Source of the DNA: Deltaproteobacteria bacterium
GTDB lineage: Bacteria; Desulfobacterota; DSM-4660; Desulfatiglandales; Desulfatiglandaceae
Assembly (NCBI GenBank): GCA_021159525.1
Contig: JAGHEC010000207.1
Location: 1 to 11,846 of the forward strand
DNA length: 11,846 nt
Direction: 5' to 3'
In this document: positions 1 to 6,501 of the stretch, one piece after another
Layout of the letters: each line of letters starts with the position of its first letter
Position numbering within the stretch: the stretch's first letter is position 1
Made by a program: the position numbers and the translations under genes
The notes under the pieces: model-generated
The model's input: only the letters and a program-made list of their open reading frames with translations
Told to the model about the DNA's origin: nothing
Database searches by the model: none

Positions 1-147
1 GAATGCCAAAGGGGCAAGCCTGCCCGCCATTGCCTTGTTACCCATGTTACTTCCTTCTGCCGTCGCAGATCCACGGGACGAAAGTCTTGGCAAGAACGCT
101 CAATTGGCCTTGGCAGGCGGGTGTCCCCCGCAGATAAGTCACTCAAG

Positions 148-235
148 AGACCAGCCCGGAGGCCCGGAGGGGAAGAAAAATTCTTCTGCCCCGGCACTGG
201 GTTCGCAGTTATCCCCCTAATTATTGAGGTGATAC
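148..235 (+). repeat. Palindromic repeat copy A (right half of MITE-like family)
   Basis: This copy matches copy C (10303-10395) at 91 of 93 positions when five further bases are included (148-240); the two mismatches are at 170 and 199. It carries the family's right terminal inverted repeat (213-235) and the short GAAGAA/TTCTTC hairpin. The left arm seen in copies B and D is absent, and only a vague match to a left end can be seen just before 148. It lies directly downstream of hflC. The rest of 1-263 shows no gene that I can support. Confidence 0.8.
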
Positions 236-263
236 CTTTTTACGTTCGCAGACGTCATCCAAC

Positions 264-1232
264 CTATTGAGGCAAATCGCCTCGTCTGACCGGGCTCTTG
301 TCCATGTAGCTCTTGAAATATTTCAAGAAGTCCGAATCGGTTGACAGGACAAGGGCCGTCTCCTTATCCATGGTCTTTTCATAGACCCCGAGAGATTTGA
401 CAAATGAATAGAATTCCGGATCCCTGCCATACGCCTTGGCATAGATCATAGTGGCCTCGGCATCGGCCTTTCCCATCTTCTCCTGAGCGATGCGGTAGGC
501 TTCAGACGTGATCCGCTTCAGCTCCTTGTCGCGGTTTCCCTCGATGCTGCGGGCCTCGCCCTCGCCCTCGGACCTGAATTTCTGGGCCATCTGGTTTCGT
601 TCCGCAATCATCCTCGCATAGACCGACTTGCGCACTTCTTCCACATAGTTGAGCCGCTTGATCTGAACATCCACCAGTTCTATTCCGAAATCGGCCAGCT
701 TGGGCTGGGCCTGGGCCATGATTCCCCGGGTGATGGCCGCTCTCCCCGTGGTGATCTTTGCCAGGAGTTCCTCCTGCATGGTGTTCTCAACCTCCACAGC
801 CAGCTTTTCCAGCACCCGATTACTGTTCCGGACTGTTTCAATGAGAGGATAGGAGGTCACAAAATTCCGTACCGCGGGGTCGATGATATCGTCCAGGCGG
901 GCCAGGGCCCCGGTTATATTGTTGACGGTCTGGAAAAACTTCAGTGGATCTACGATCTTCCAGCGTGCAAACGCATCCACATAAAGGAATGTCTTATCCA
1001 GGGTCGGAACCTGGCCCTCGTCTCCGTCCCATGCCAGGAGGTTTTTAGGAAAAAAGTTGGCGTTCTGGATGATCGGGATCTTGAAATAAAGGCCGGGCTC
1101 TGACTTGGGCTTGCCGATTACCCTGCCGAACTGGGTAATAATGACCTGTTCGGTCTCATCGATGATATAGGCCGATGAGTAGACGGCTATGGCCGCGATG
1201 ATGATCGGAATGATCAGGGTTTTCCACTTCAT
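264..1232 (-). CDS. hflC: HflC, SPFH-domain modulator of FtsH protease
   Basis: The 322-residue protein starts with a short cytoplasmic tip and one membrane anchor (about residues 5-24). An SPFH/band 7 domain facing the periplasm follows, starting with an ETEQVIITQFGR stretch. The C-terminal helical region contains EGEGEARSI, and the later DPEFYSFVKSLGVYEKTM segment is typical of HflC. The length is close to the usual 300-335 residues. In characterised bacteria HflC and HflK form a large membrane assembly that encloses and restrains FtsH; that role is carried over from the family, and no ftsH gene lies in this window. The start is firm: a perfect AAGGAGG lies at 1239-1245, and the ATG overlaps the hflK stop as ATGA, so the two are translationally coupled. 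Repeat copy A follows the stop, and no clear terminator was seen. Confidence 0.95.
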   Translation of the reverse strand: MKWKTLIIPIIIAAIAVYSSAYIIDETEQVIITQFGRVIGKPKSEPGLYFKIPIIQNANFFPKNLLAWDGDEGQVPTLDKTFLYVDAFARWKIVDPLKFFQTVNNITGALARLDDIIDPAVRNFVTSYPLIETVRNSNRVLEKLAVEVENTMQEELLAKITTGRAAITRGIMAQAQPKLADFGIELVDVQIKRLNYVEEVRKSVYARMIAERNQMAQKFRSEGEGEARSIEGNRDKELKRITSEAYRIAQEKMGKADAEATMIYAKAYGRDPEFYSFVKSLGVYEKTMDKETALVLSTDSDFLKYFKSYMDKSPVRRGDLPQ

Positions 1233-2281
1233 TTGGCGCCTCCTTCTGATTTCCCGAGGTTGAGGAGCGGAAGAAAGTTCTTCTGGTCCGCATCCACTAC
1301 GTATTTGTTCCCCAATCTGGGAAGGATCTTTTCCATGGCCTCCAGATAAAGACGCCGGCGGGTGACATCTTCGGACTTGGCATAGGCCTCGTACAGATCC
1401 AGGAAACGGGCCGCATCCCCCCGGGCGCGGTTCACCCGTTGGAGGGCATATCCTTCGGCGGCCTTGACGGTCTTTTCCGCCTCCCCTTTGGCAGCGGGAA
1501 TTACCTTGTTGTACGCCTCTTTGGCCTGATAAATCAGCCGTTCCTTTTCCTGGACAGCCTGGTTCACTTCATTGAACGAGGGTTGGACCGGTTCCGGCAC
1601 ATTGGTCCGTTTCATCTCAACGGTGACCACCTGAATCCCGGTCTCTGCCTCGTCCAGGTATTTCTGGAGTAGTTCCTTGTTCTTGAGGGCCAGTTCCTCG
1701 CGTTTGCTGATGACCTCGTTGATGCTGCTGTCTCCAACCACCAGGCGCATGCTGGCCTCGGCCAGGTCCCTGAACGTGGACCGGATATCTCTGACCTTGA
1801 AGAGGTAGTTGAACGGATCTTTGATGCGATACTGAACGATCCAGGGGACCACGGCCACGTTGAGGTCACCTGTCAGCATAAGGGCCTCGCTTTTGTATGC
1901 AGCATCAGAGGCATACCTTGTTCGCACCCCCGGCTCGACCGCCCGCAATCCGAATTCCTCCTTGAACACATATTTGACCTTGACCTTGGTAACTGTCTCG
2001 ATTCCCCTCGGCAGCTTGAAGTTGAGACCTGGTTGCGTGGTCCTGACGTACTTTCCGAATCGTTGTATTACCCCGACCTCATCAACGGCCACCGTGTAGA
2101 AGCAGCTCGATCCAAGGAATACCAAGATAATGGCAACAATGATCATCCAGGCGCTGCCGGGGAATTTGTTCTTGGCGCCCTTGATTTTTTCAAACACCTC
2201 CTCCATGCTTGGAGGGGCGCCGGGGGCACCTCCGGATGCCTTTTTTCTCTGTTCTTGGAGTTTATCCCAATCCCAAGCCAT
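1229..2281 (-). CDS. hflK: HflK, SPFH-domain partner of HflC
   Basis: The 350-residue protein has a polar N-terminus (MAWDWDKLQEQRKK, then Gly/Pro-rich), one membrane helix (about residues 43-61), an SPFH domain beginning near VDEVGVIQRFGKYV with GLNFKLP, and a long charged C-terminal helix. This order is the HflK pattern, and the downstream partner is HflC. The reading frame stays open 37 codons further, to a TTG at 2392. I prefer the ATG at 2281: it has an AAGGAG at 2289-2294, MAWDW is a typical HflK start, and the extension is basic, low in complexity, without a ribosome site, and begins almost at the predicted transcription start. The gene overlaps hflC by four bases. It should act with HflC at the inner membrane as a scaffold around FtsH. 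Confidence 0.95.
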   Translation of the reverse strand: MAWDWDKLQEQRKKASGGAPGAPPSMEEVFEKIKGAKNKFPGSAWMIIVAIILVFLGSSCFYTVAVDEVGVIQRFGKYVRTTQPGLNFKLPRGIETVTKVKVKYVFKEEFGLRAVEPGVRTRYASDAAYKSEALMLTGDLNVAVVPWIVQYRIKDPFNYLFKVRDIRSTFRDLAEASMRLVVGDSSINEVISKREELALKNKELLQKYLDEAETGIQVVTVEMKRTNVPEPVQPSFNEVNQAVQEKERLIYQAKEAYNKVIPAAKGEAEKTVKAAEGYALQRVNRARGDAARFLDLYEAYAKSEDVTRRRLYLEAMEKILPRLGNKYVVDADQKNFLPLLNLGKSEGGAK

Positions 2282-2406
2282 CTGATTTCTCCTTTTCGGA
2301 CGTACCCCCACTGTTTTGGCAGGCGGGCGTGAGCCGTATATGTTTGCAGAAGGGCTTTTCCTCTTCCGGGTTTGTTGTGATGATGCAGGCAAAACCTGTT
2401 TATTGA

Positions 2407-2435
2407 ACCATATAGGGAAAATCGAGAGAGGTCAA
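2407..2435 (-). promoter_or_regulatory. Predicted sigma-70-type promoter for hflKC
   Basis: On the minus strand, TTGACC (2430-2435) and TATGGT (2407-2412) are separated by 17 bases. This gives a leader of about 120 nt before the hflK ATG. Just upstream, GGTTC-ATCC-GAACC (2454-2467) forms a short inverted repeat that could be an operator. This is pattern matching only. Confidence 0.45.
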
Positions 2436-2561
2436 GTAATAATGATTAGTTTCGGTTCATCCGAACCAGCTTGACTTGTTGTCCGCAATTCATTAGATAG
2501 TGCCTATCCACAAACAGATTTTGGGCACGAGCGAGTTTCCAATGCAGAAATGAGTCATTTT

Positions 2562-2612
2562 GTAACAGCTCAATAAATGGGGGCAGAAGGGTTTTTCTGA
2601 CGCGACTGCCGG
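2562..2612 (+). repeat. Palindromic repeat copy B (left half)
   Basis: It matches the left 50 bases of the complete copy D (11421-11470) with one inserted A as the only difference. It starts with GTAACAGCTCAATAA, which is the left terminal inverted repeat, and includes the GAAGGGTTTTTCTGACG segment. The match stops at 2612. The right half is missing, and unrelated hairpin-rich sequence follows. Confidence 0.8.
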
Positions 2613-2639
2613 GAGGGCGCCGTCTCTTTGTGACTTATC

Positions 2640-2760
2640 AAAGGAAACCGGGGACCCATCCGCAGGATGGGGAGTCCAAGCAAAGCGCGGACAAATCAAG
2701 GGATTACGCGGAGGCGTACTAAAGTACGCCGCACCTGTCTGCGTGCCCTTATGGATGGAA
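2640..2760 (+). other. Hairpin-rich block, possible structured RNA or second repeat
   Basis: Several stems lie in a row. The first is CCCATCC-GCA-GGATGGG (2655-2671), which an outer GGAC/GTCC pair can extend. The second is GGCGTAC-TAAA-GTACGCC (2714-2729), a perfect 7-base stem with a four-base loop. Around it, AAGGG and CCCTT can close a larger stem together with CGC/GCG. Such stacked stems suggest a folded RNA or a mobile palindromic element. No known RNA family was recognised, and which strand matters is unknown. Confidence 0.4.
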
Positions 2761-2820
2761 ACTAGATAGGCGAGAGATGCAAGGGGAAAAACGCGGGTGT
2801 CGCGGGACAACCCGGCCGGG

Positions 2821-2879
2821 AGCCGGTTATGCTGACGAGGGGATGGAAGTGTCTCTGCAACCGGCTAACGGCCTATAAT
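2821..2879 (+). promoter_or_regulatory. Inverted repeat and TATAAT upstream of yidD-like gene
   Basis: The perfect 8-base inverted repeat AGCCGGTT / AACCGGCT (2821-2828 and 2859-2866, 30-base loop) is followed by TATAAT at 2874-2879, ten bases before the ATG. No good -35 element lies at 16-18 bases. If the TATAAT is real, the transcript would begin almost at the start codon. The inverted repeat could then be an activator or repressor site. Confidence 0.25.
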
Positions 2880-2889
2880 ACCAAACAAA

Positions 2890-3345
2890 ATGAATCCATT
2901 GTCAAGACTTATAACGGTTTCCTCGAAAATTGCGCTTGTCCTGCTTACGTTTTTGCTTTGTACGGGCCTGGATCTCAATTCGCACCTGGCCGGCCATGTA
3001 CTTGCATTTGAGTCTGACCAGGACCAATCAGATGCTCCGGACGAGGTGGAGAATGGCGGATTCAACCTGGGGGCGTGGTTTATCTCTTCGGTGTGGCGTC
3101 ACATCTCTGCGGTGGATGGTCAGCGGTGCCCCAGCGAACCCGCATGCTCCTCGTACAGCGCCCGGGCATTCCGGAAGCATGGTTTTTTTATCGGCTGGGT
3201 AATGACCGTGGACCGTCTCATTCACGAGGCGGATGAAGGGCAACATTCCCCCCTCGTATGGCGAGGTGGCAGGCCCAAGATCTTTGACCCGGTGGAAAAT
3301 AATGATTTCTGGTGGTATGGAGGCAATGAGGACAACCGCGAATAA
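2890..3345 (+). CDS. Exported YidD-domain protein (membrane insertion efficiency factor family)
   Basis: The 151-residue protein has a hydrophobic signal or anchor at about residues 9-24. A YidD-type domain follows at about 60-115: RCPSEPACSSYSARAFRKHG (Cys80, Cys86) matches the family's Cys-Pro...Pro-x-Cys-Ser-x-Tyr...Lys-His-Gly signature, and the GWVMTVDRLI helix comes after it. The tail ends in a Trp/Tyr/acidic stretch. Classic YidD is about 70-85 residues, has no signal peptide, and assists YidC from a locus beside rnpA. This protein is about twice as long and sits elsewhere, so I withhold the symbol. The start has no visible Shine-Dalgarno sequence, but no better ATG exists. The gene overlaps the following TPR gene, so the two are probably made together. 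Confidence 0.75.
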   Translation: MNPLSRLITVSSKIALVLLTFLLCTGLDLNSHLAGHVLAFESDQDQSDAPDEVENGGFNLGAWFISSVWRHISAVDGQRCPSEPACSSYSARAFRKHGFFIGWVMTVDRLIHEADEGQHSPLVWRGGRPKIFDPVENNDFWWYGGNEDNRE

Positions 3346-4261
3346 GGGCGCCTGGATTCTCCTGGCAGGGATCTTCATTCTGTGCTTCACCGTGATGCCC
3401 GGCGTTGCGGGGGAGTTGACTATTGACGCGGACCAGCAGTTTGATTTTGCCCGTTTTTGCATGGAAAAGGGCCACTATCAACGGGCCATTGCGGAACTGG
3501 ATCGGTTTATCTATTTTTTCCCCGAGGATCGGCGCGTCCCGCTGGCGCATCACCTGATCGGGATCTGTTGGCTGGAGGACGGCCGGCACAGGGAGGCGCG
3601 GGAGATCTTTTCCCGCACGATCAGGGAGGACCCGGACAGCCTGTTTGCCGGAAAGGCCCTCTTTCTCACGGGCGAGTCCTATTACCGGGAAGCCAAGTTG
3701 GACAGGGCCGCCGCTTTCTTTGGAGAGGTGCTGAAGACCGATCCCGCTCCCCGGCTGAAAAATGCGGCCTATTACCGTCTCGGATGGACCCGGATGCGCG
3801 AGGGCCTCTGGCAGGAGGCGGCCGAAGTTTTCAGGAGGGTGGAAAAAGGGGACCGCCTTTATCCCAGCGCAGCCCGTCTGTCGGTCGAAAGCCTCAACGG
3901 AGACCTGCTCCCTTATAAAGATCCTGCATGCGCCGGGGTCATGGCCGGGATCCTCCCGGGGCTGGGCCACGCTTATGTGTCGCGATACAAGGATGCCTTG
4001 GTCGCATTCTTGCTGAACGGCCTTTTTATCTGGGCGACCGTGGAGTCGTTTCATCAGGACCACGATGTGTTAGGGGGCATTCTGGCCTTTTTTGAGGCAG
4101 GATGGTATGCGGGAAATATCTACAGCGCGGTCAATGTGACTCACAAATGGAACAAGAAGGTGCGGGATGATTTTTTAGGGAGGCTGGGCGACGTCCTTGA
4201 CGTGCGGGTCCTTGCCCTTGGAAAAAGGCCGGCCGGGCTGGCCCTCACATTTCGGTTTTAG
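3317..4261 (+). CDS. TPR-repeat envelope protein with hydrophobic C-terminal region
   Basis: The 314-residue protein has a signal peptide (hydrophobic residues about 12-30, likely cut near AGELT). Tandem TPR-like helical pairs cover about 38-190, with the expected small/aromatic pattern (GHYQRAIAEL; AGKALFLTGESYYREAKLDRA is the clearest unit). The C-terminal region (about 205-275) is rich in Gly and aromatics, with PGLGHAYVSRYKDAL, FEAGWYAGNIYSAVN and two or three hydrophobic segments; the chain ends in LALTFRF. TPRs mediate protein contacts, which suggests an envelope assembly role, but the function is unknown. The frame is open from 3233; I choose the ATG at 3317 because the signal peptide follows it. 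The ATG at 3326 is also possible. It overlaps the yidD-like gene by 29 bases, implying coupled translation. Confidence 0.75.
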   Translation: MEAMRTTANKGAWILLAGIFILCFTVMPGVAGELTIDADQQFDFARFCMEKGHYQRAIAELDRFIYFFPEDRRVPLAHHLIGICWLEDGRHREAREIFSRTIREDPDSLFAGKALFLTGESYYREAKLDRAAAFFGEVLKTDPAPRLKNAAYYRLGWTRMREGLWQEAAEVFRRVEKGDRLYPSAARLSVESLNGDLLPYKDPACAGVMAGILPGLGHAYVSRYKDALVAFLLNGLFIWATVESFHQDHDVLGGILAFFEAGWYAGNIYSAVNVTHKWNKKVRDDFLGRLGDVLDVRVLALGKRPAGLALTFRF

Positions 4262-4354
4262 GCCATTTGGGATTCAGGGGTGTTTCACATTGTGCCCGTA
4301 TTTATTGAGTTATTACATTCATTTCAAGATTACATAATCAGGGAGGGATTAACC

Positions 4355-4594
4355 ATGAAAAAACTGGGGTTGGCACTGTTGATGGGGTTTTTTCTCGCCG
4401 GTTGCGGGACTGCGGCCAAGGAGTCGGAATTCTGGGACCACGATACCATGTACAAGAACTGGGACCATCTCAGATACAGTTGGTACGGGTATAAGAATCC
4501 ATCGCCGGAGACCGGAAAGGAGTCACGGGAACAGGCCTGGTGGGGTAAGCCCATGGAAGTCAATGCGGACAAACTGAAAGATACGACTCCATGA
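4355..4594 (+). CDS. Small Trp/Tyr-rich lipoprotein
   Basis: The 79-residue protein has a signal peptide ending in the lipobox LAGC (lipidated Cys17, followed by Gly18), so it should be a membrane lipoprotein. The mature part of about 63 residues is short and unusually rich in aromatics, with five Trp (27, 36, 43, 62, 63) and four Tyr (33, 41, 44, 46), in segments such as NWDHLRYSWYGY and AWWGKP. I do not recognise the family. The start is set by GGGAGG at 4341-4346; the frame is open from 4280, but the signal peptide begins here. It lies 93 bases after the TPR gene on the same strand and may belong to the same transcript. It is convergent with the receiver-like gene, 64 bases away. Confidence 0.75.
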   Translation: MKKLGLALLMGFFLAGCGTAAKESEFWDHDTMYKNWDHLRYSWYGYKNPSPETGKESREQAWWGKPMEVNADKLKDTTP

Positions 4595-4658
4595 GCAAGG
4601 TAGAAGGCGGCTGTTAAAGGCCGGTGCAACCTTTGAATTCCGAATGACTCTGATCCTC

Positions 4659-5045
4659 TCACACGGATGCCCGGATCTTCTCGAATACATTTAGAAGGGG
4701 GATCAGGTCTTGTTCCCTGCACGCCCTTCCCACATGCCCCAGGATACCGTACCCCTCGGCCTTCTCTTCAACCTTTTCCTTGGGCAGGTCGGTCACCAGG
4801 ATTATGGAGGTCATGGGTGAGGTCATGACCACCTCTTTCATTATCTGAAAAGGGGAAACGTCGTTTTCCGCCCCGCCTGCCACGAGCAGCGAGGAAGGCT
4901 GATCCTTCAAGGCGGTCAGGGCATCCTCTTTGCCGGAAAAAAGGGTCAGGCGGCAGCCCCTGGCTGACAGCACTTTCCGAATGGCCTCGGCCGTGTTTTC
5001 ATCCTTTTCCACAACGATAGCATGGATCTCTTTTTCGCTTTTCAT
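4659..5045 (-). CDS. Degenerate receiver-domain (pseudo-receiver) protein
   Basis: The 128-residue single-domain protein has the alternating beta/alpha pattern of a response-regulator receiver. Strand 1 is IHAIVVEKDEN, helix 1 is AEAIRKVLSARG, a strand at SSLLVAGG sits where the phosphoacceptor normally lies, and strand 4 is TSIILVTD with the conserved Thr85. The phosphorylation Asp expected near residue 57 is missing (AGGAEN), the acidic pair is reduced to E13/D15, and the usual Lys near 106 appears to be Arg. It is therefore unlikely to be switched by phosphorylation. The gene overlaps the 3' end of the methyltransferase gene by 47 bases in another frame, with a GGGAG about ten bases before its ATG, so the two are probably co-translated. 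A different Rossmann-like fold cannot be excluded. Confidence 0.6.
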   Translation of the reverse strand: MKSEKEIHAIVVEKDENTAEAIRKVLSARGCRLTLFSGKEDALTALKDQPSSLLVAGGAENDVSPFQIMKEVVMTSPMTSIILVTDLPKEKVEEKAEGYGILGHVGRACREQDLIPLLNVFEKIRASV

Positions 5046-5859
5046 GATAGATCATCTCCCATCTTGGCTCAGTCTTTTCCTTTCTCAATCTCTTTGGCCC
5101 CTGTCCCTGATTCGCCTGCCACAGGTAAAGCACGATCCCTGTGGCCATGGCGGCATTGAGGGATTCCACGCCGTTTTTCATGGGGATGGCCAGGGCATCG
5201 GCCCCCCTGGTCCCTGCTGGAATCCCCGGGCCTTCAAGCCCGGGAACCAGACAGAAGCGAGGGGGAAACCGGTATGTCCGGACATCCTTGCCCCCGGGCG
5301 ACAGGGTGATTACGGGCACGGGGGCCGAGCCCAGTTCCTTGATAGAGGGCCCCTGCACAATGGGAACCCGGAAGACATTGGCCCCTGCGGCCCGGATGGC
5401 CTTGGGATGGAACGGGTGGGCCGCCTCGTTGAGGATGACCGCCCGGGATACCCCAAAGGCCGCTGCCGCACGGATGGCAGATCCCACATTGACCGGATCC
5501 TGGAAGGGGATGTAGAGGGTGCATCCCGGCGGCCAGGGCCTTTGTTTAAGCGCGGGAAATCGCGGTACCTTGACCACCACAATGGGTTGTCCTGTGTCAA
5601 ACAGGTCGATCTGACGGAACAGCTCCCTGGCCAGTTGATATCCGCGGACAGGGCTCTGCCGGCCCAAAAATGGAGGCCTGTGATCTTCTGAGAAAACAAC
5701 GGCCTCACATTGATCGGGGAAATCGCGCGCGATTTCCCGGGTCTGGCGGGGGCCGCTGACAAGGGCCAGGGAATGGCTTTTAACGCCCCGTGACCTTGTC
5801 AGGCTCATGAGCCGCTTATAGGTGGGGCTGTTGGGACGCTGAATAGGGACGACTTTCAT
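4999..5859 (-). CDS. SpoU/TrmH-family (SPOUT) RNA 2'-O-methyltransferase
   Basis: The 286-residue protein carries the three SpoU motifs in order. Motif 1 is DPVNVGSAIRAA (Asn124, Arg130), motif 2 is LVPGLEGPGIP (about 204-214), and motif 3 is IPMKNGVESLNAAMATG (225-241). These form the trefoil-knot S-adenosylmethionine site, and the family methylates ribose 2'-OH groups in tRNA or rRNA. The N-terminal 110 residues resemble the substrate-binding part of larger family members. The target cannot be read from sequence. The chain continues about 40 residues past the usual C-terminal helix, into a basic tail ending CYRCGKG that overlaps the receiver-like gene. The start has only a weak ribosome site; it lies 11 bases after the stop of the upstream small gene, so they likely share a transcript. 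Confidence 0.85.
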   Translation of the reverse strand: MKVVPIQRPNSPTYKRLMSLTRSRGVKSHSLALVSGPRQTREIARDFPDQCEAVVFSEDHRPPFLGRQSPVRGYQLARELFRQIDLFDTGQPIVVVKVPRFPALKQRPWPPGCTLYIPFQDPVNVGSAIRAAAAFGVSRAVILNEAAHPFHPKAIRAAGANVFRVPIVQGPSIKELGSAPVPVITLSPGGKDVRTYRFPPRFCLVPGLEGPGIPAGTRGADALAIPMKNGVESLNAAMATGIVLYLWQANQGQGPKRLRKEKTEPRWEMIYHEKRKRDPCYRCGKG

Positions 5860-5870
5860 ATCTGCTCGGC

Positions 5871-6284
5871 CTAAAGCGGCTGTATATCTTTCAGGATCCC
5901 CCGGATATCTTGACCTGACAGGTCCGTTTTCCCGTAAAAATAGATCAGGAGGTCCCGAAAGCGCCGTACAAGGGCCACATCCCGGGCCGCATCCCTTAGG
6001 GAGAGCCGGCCTTTCACGTCATAGAAGGCCTTGAGCCCGATGAAAAGCCGGCGGCTGTGGCCTTCGGGATCCCTTCGATACCGGTCGATCTGGGACGCGA
6101 TTTCGAGAAGATCCAGAAGGGGCTGCTTGTAGGCGTCCATGATCCTGTAGTTGTAATAATAGGCCTCGCGTTCGGACAAATGCTCCCTGGGTGCGAACCT
6201 TTCAATGATCTCGATCAGGCTGTCATAGATGTCTTTGTCCTTTTTCTTGATCTTTTTTACCGGCGAAAAGATATTAAAGCCCAC
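5871..6284 (-). CDS. Uncharacterised 137-residue helical protein
   Basis: I do not recognise this family. The start is GTG, supported by a strong GGGAGGG (6293-6299) nine bases ahead. The N-terminus is basic (SPVKKIKKKDKD) and the rest looks fully alpha-helical, with charged and aromatic segments (AYYYNYRIMDAYKQPLLDLL, RRFRDLLIYFYGKTDL). There is no signal peptide or membrane segment, so it is likely cytoplasmic. It is first in a same-strand run with the SpoU methyltransferase (11-base gap) and the receiver-like gene, and may assist them. That link is inferred from position only. Confidence 0.7.
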   Translation of the reverse strand: MGFNIFSPVKKIKKKDKDIYDSLIEIIERFAPREHLSEREAYYYNYRIMDAYKQPLLDLLEIASQIDRYRRDPEGHSRRLFIGLKAFYDVKGRLSLRDAARDVALVRRFRDLLIYFYGKTDLSGQDIRGILKDIQPL

Positions 6285-6343
6285 TGGCGACGCCCTCCCT
6301 TTTTCTGTAACCGTTCACGGGGTCTTGAGATCTCCCTGATACA

Positions 6344-6371
6344 CTGATATGAGAAAATCGCATCAGCTCAA
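6344..6371 (-). promoter_or_regulatory. Weak promoter-like pair upstream of the 137-residue gene
   Basis: On the minus strand TTGAGC (6366-6371) and TATCAG (6344-6349) lie 16 bases apart, about 60 bases before the GTG start. The match is weak. Read-through from valS, 217 bases upstream on the same strand, is an alternative, since no terminator was seen after valS. Confidence 0.2.
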
Positions 6372-6501
6372 TAAGCCGATCCTCCCGGGAGCAGGGTTCA
6401 CGGATGCGGAGCCGGGACAGCCGACCCATGTTCGGATCTTCACCTTGGAGCGACGGTAAATTTAGGAAATCATGCCATGATGGACTCGGTCCAGGGGCGG
6501 A

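Larger units (their letters stand above)
2282..2889. other. 608-base gap between divergent hflK and yidD-like genes
   Basis: No convincing gene is present. From left to right the gap holds the hflK leader, the hflKC promoter, repeat copy B (2562-2612), a hairpin-rich block (about 2640-2760), the perfect palindrome CCCGGCCGGG (2811-2820), and an inverted repeat with a TATAAT before the yidD-like gene. A 105-codon open frame on the minus strand (2493-2810) runs through the repeat and the hairpins, so I do not regard it as a gene. Confidence 0.7.

Noticed and set aside
110..2327. 12-base match TTGGCAGGCGGG at 110-121 and 2316-2327
   Set aside because: A few 12-base matches are expected by chance in a window of this size, and the flanks do not match.
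2282..2392. 37-codon extension of HflK from a TTG
   Set aside because: There is no ribosome site and the residues are basic and of low complexity; the ATG at 2281 has a good AAGGAG and a typical HflK beginning.
2493..2810. 105-codon open frame on the minus strand
   Set aside because: It runs through repeat B and the hairpin block, has no domain or ribosome site, and its composition follows the repeat. Most likely spurious.
2956..2961. Possible lipobox in the YidD-like protein (FLLC, Cys24)
   Set aside because: The residue before Cys is Leu, not Gly, Ala or Ser, so lipidation is unlikely.
6382..6391. Perfect palindrome CTCCCGGGAG after valS
   Set aside because: No T run follows on either strand and no loop is available, so it is not a terminator.
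6472..6484. ATCATG-C-CATGAT inverted repeat after the valS stop
   Set aside because: The one-base loop and lack of a T run argue against a terminator; probably chance.
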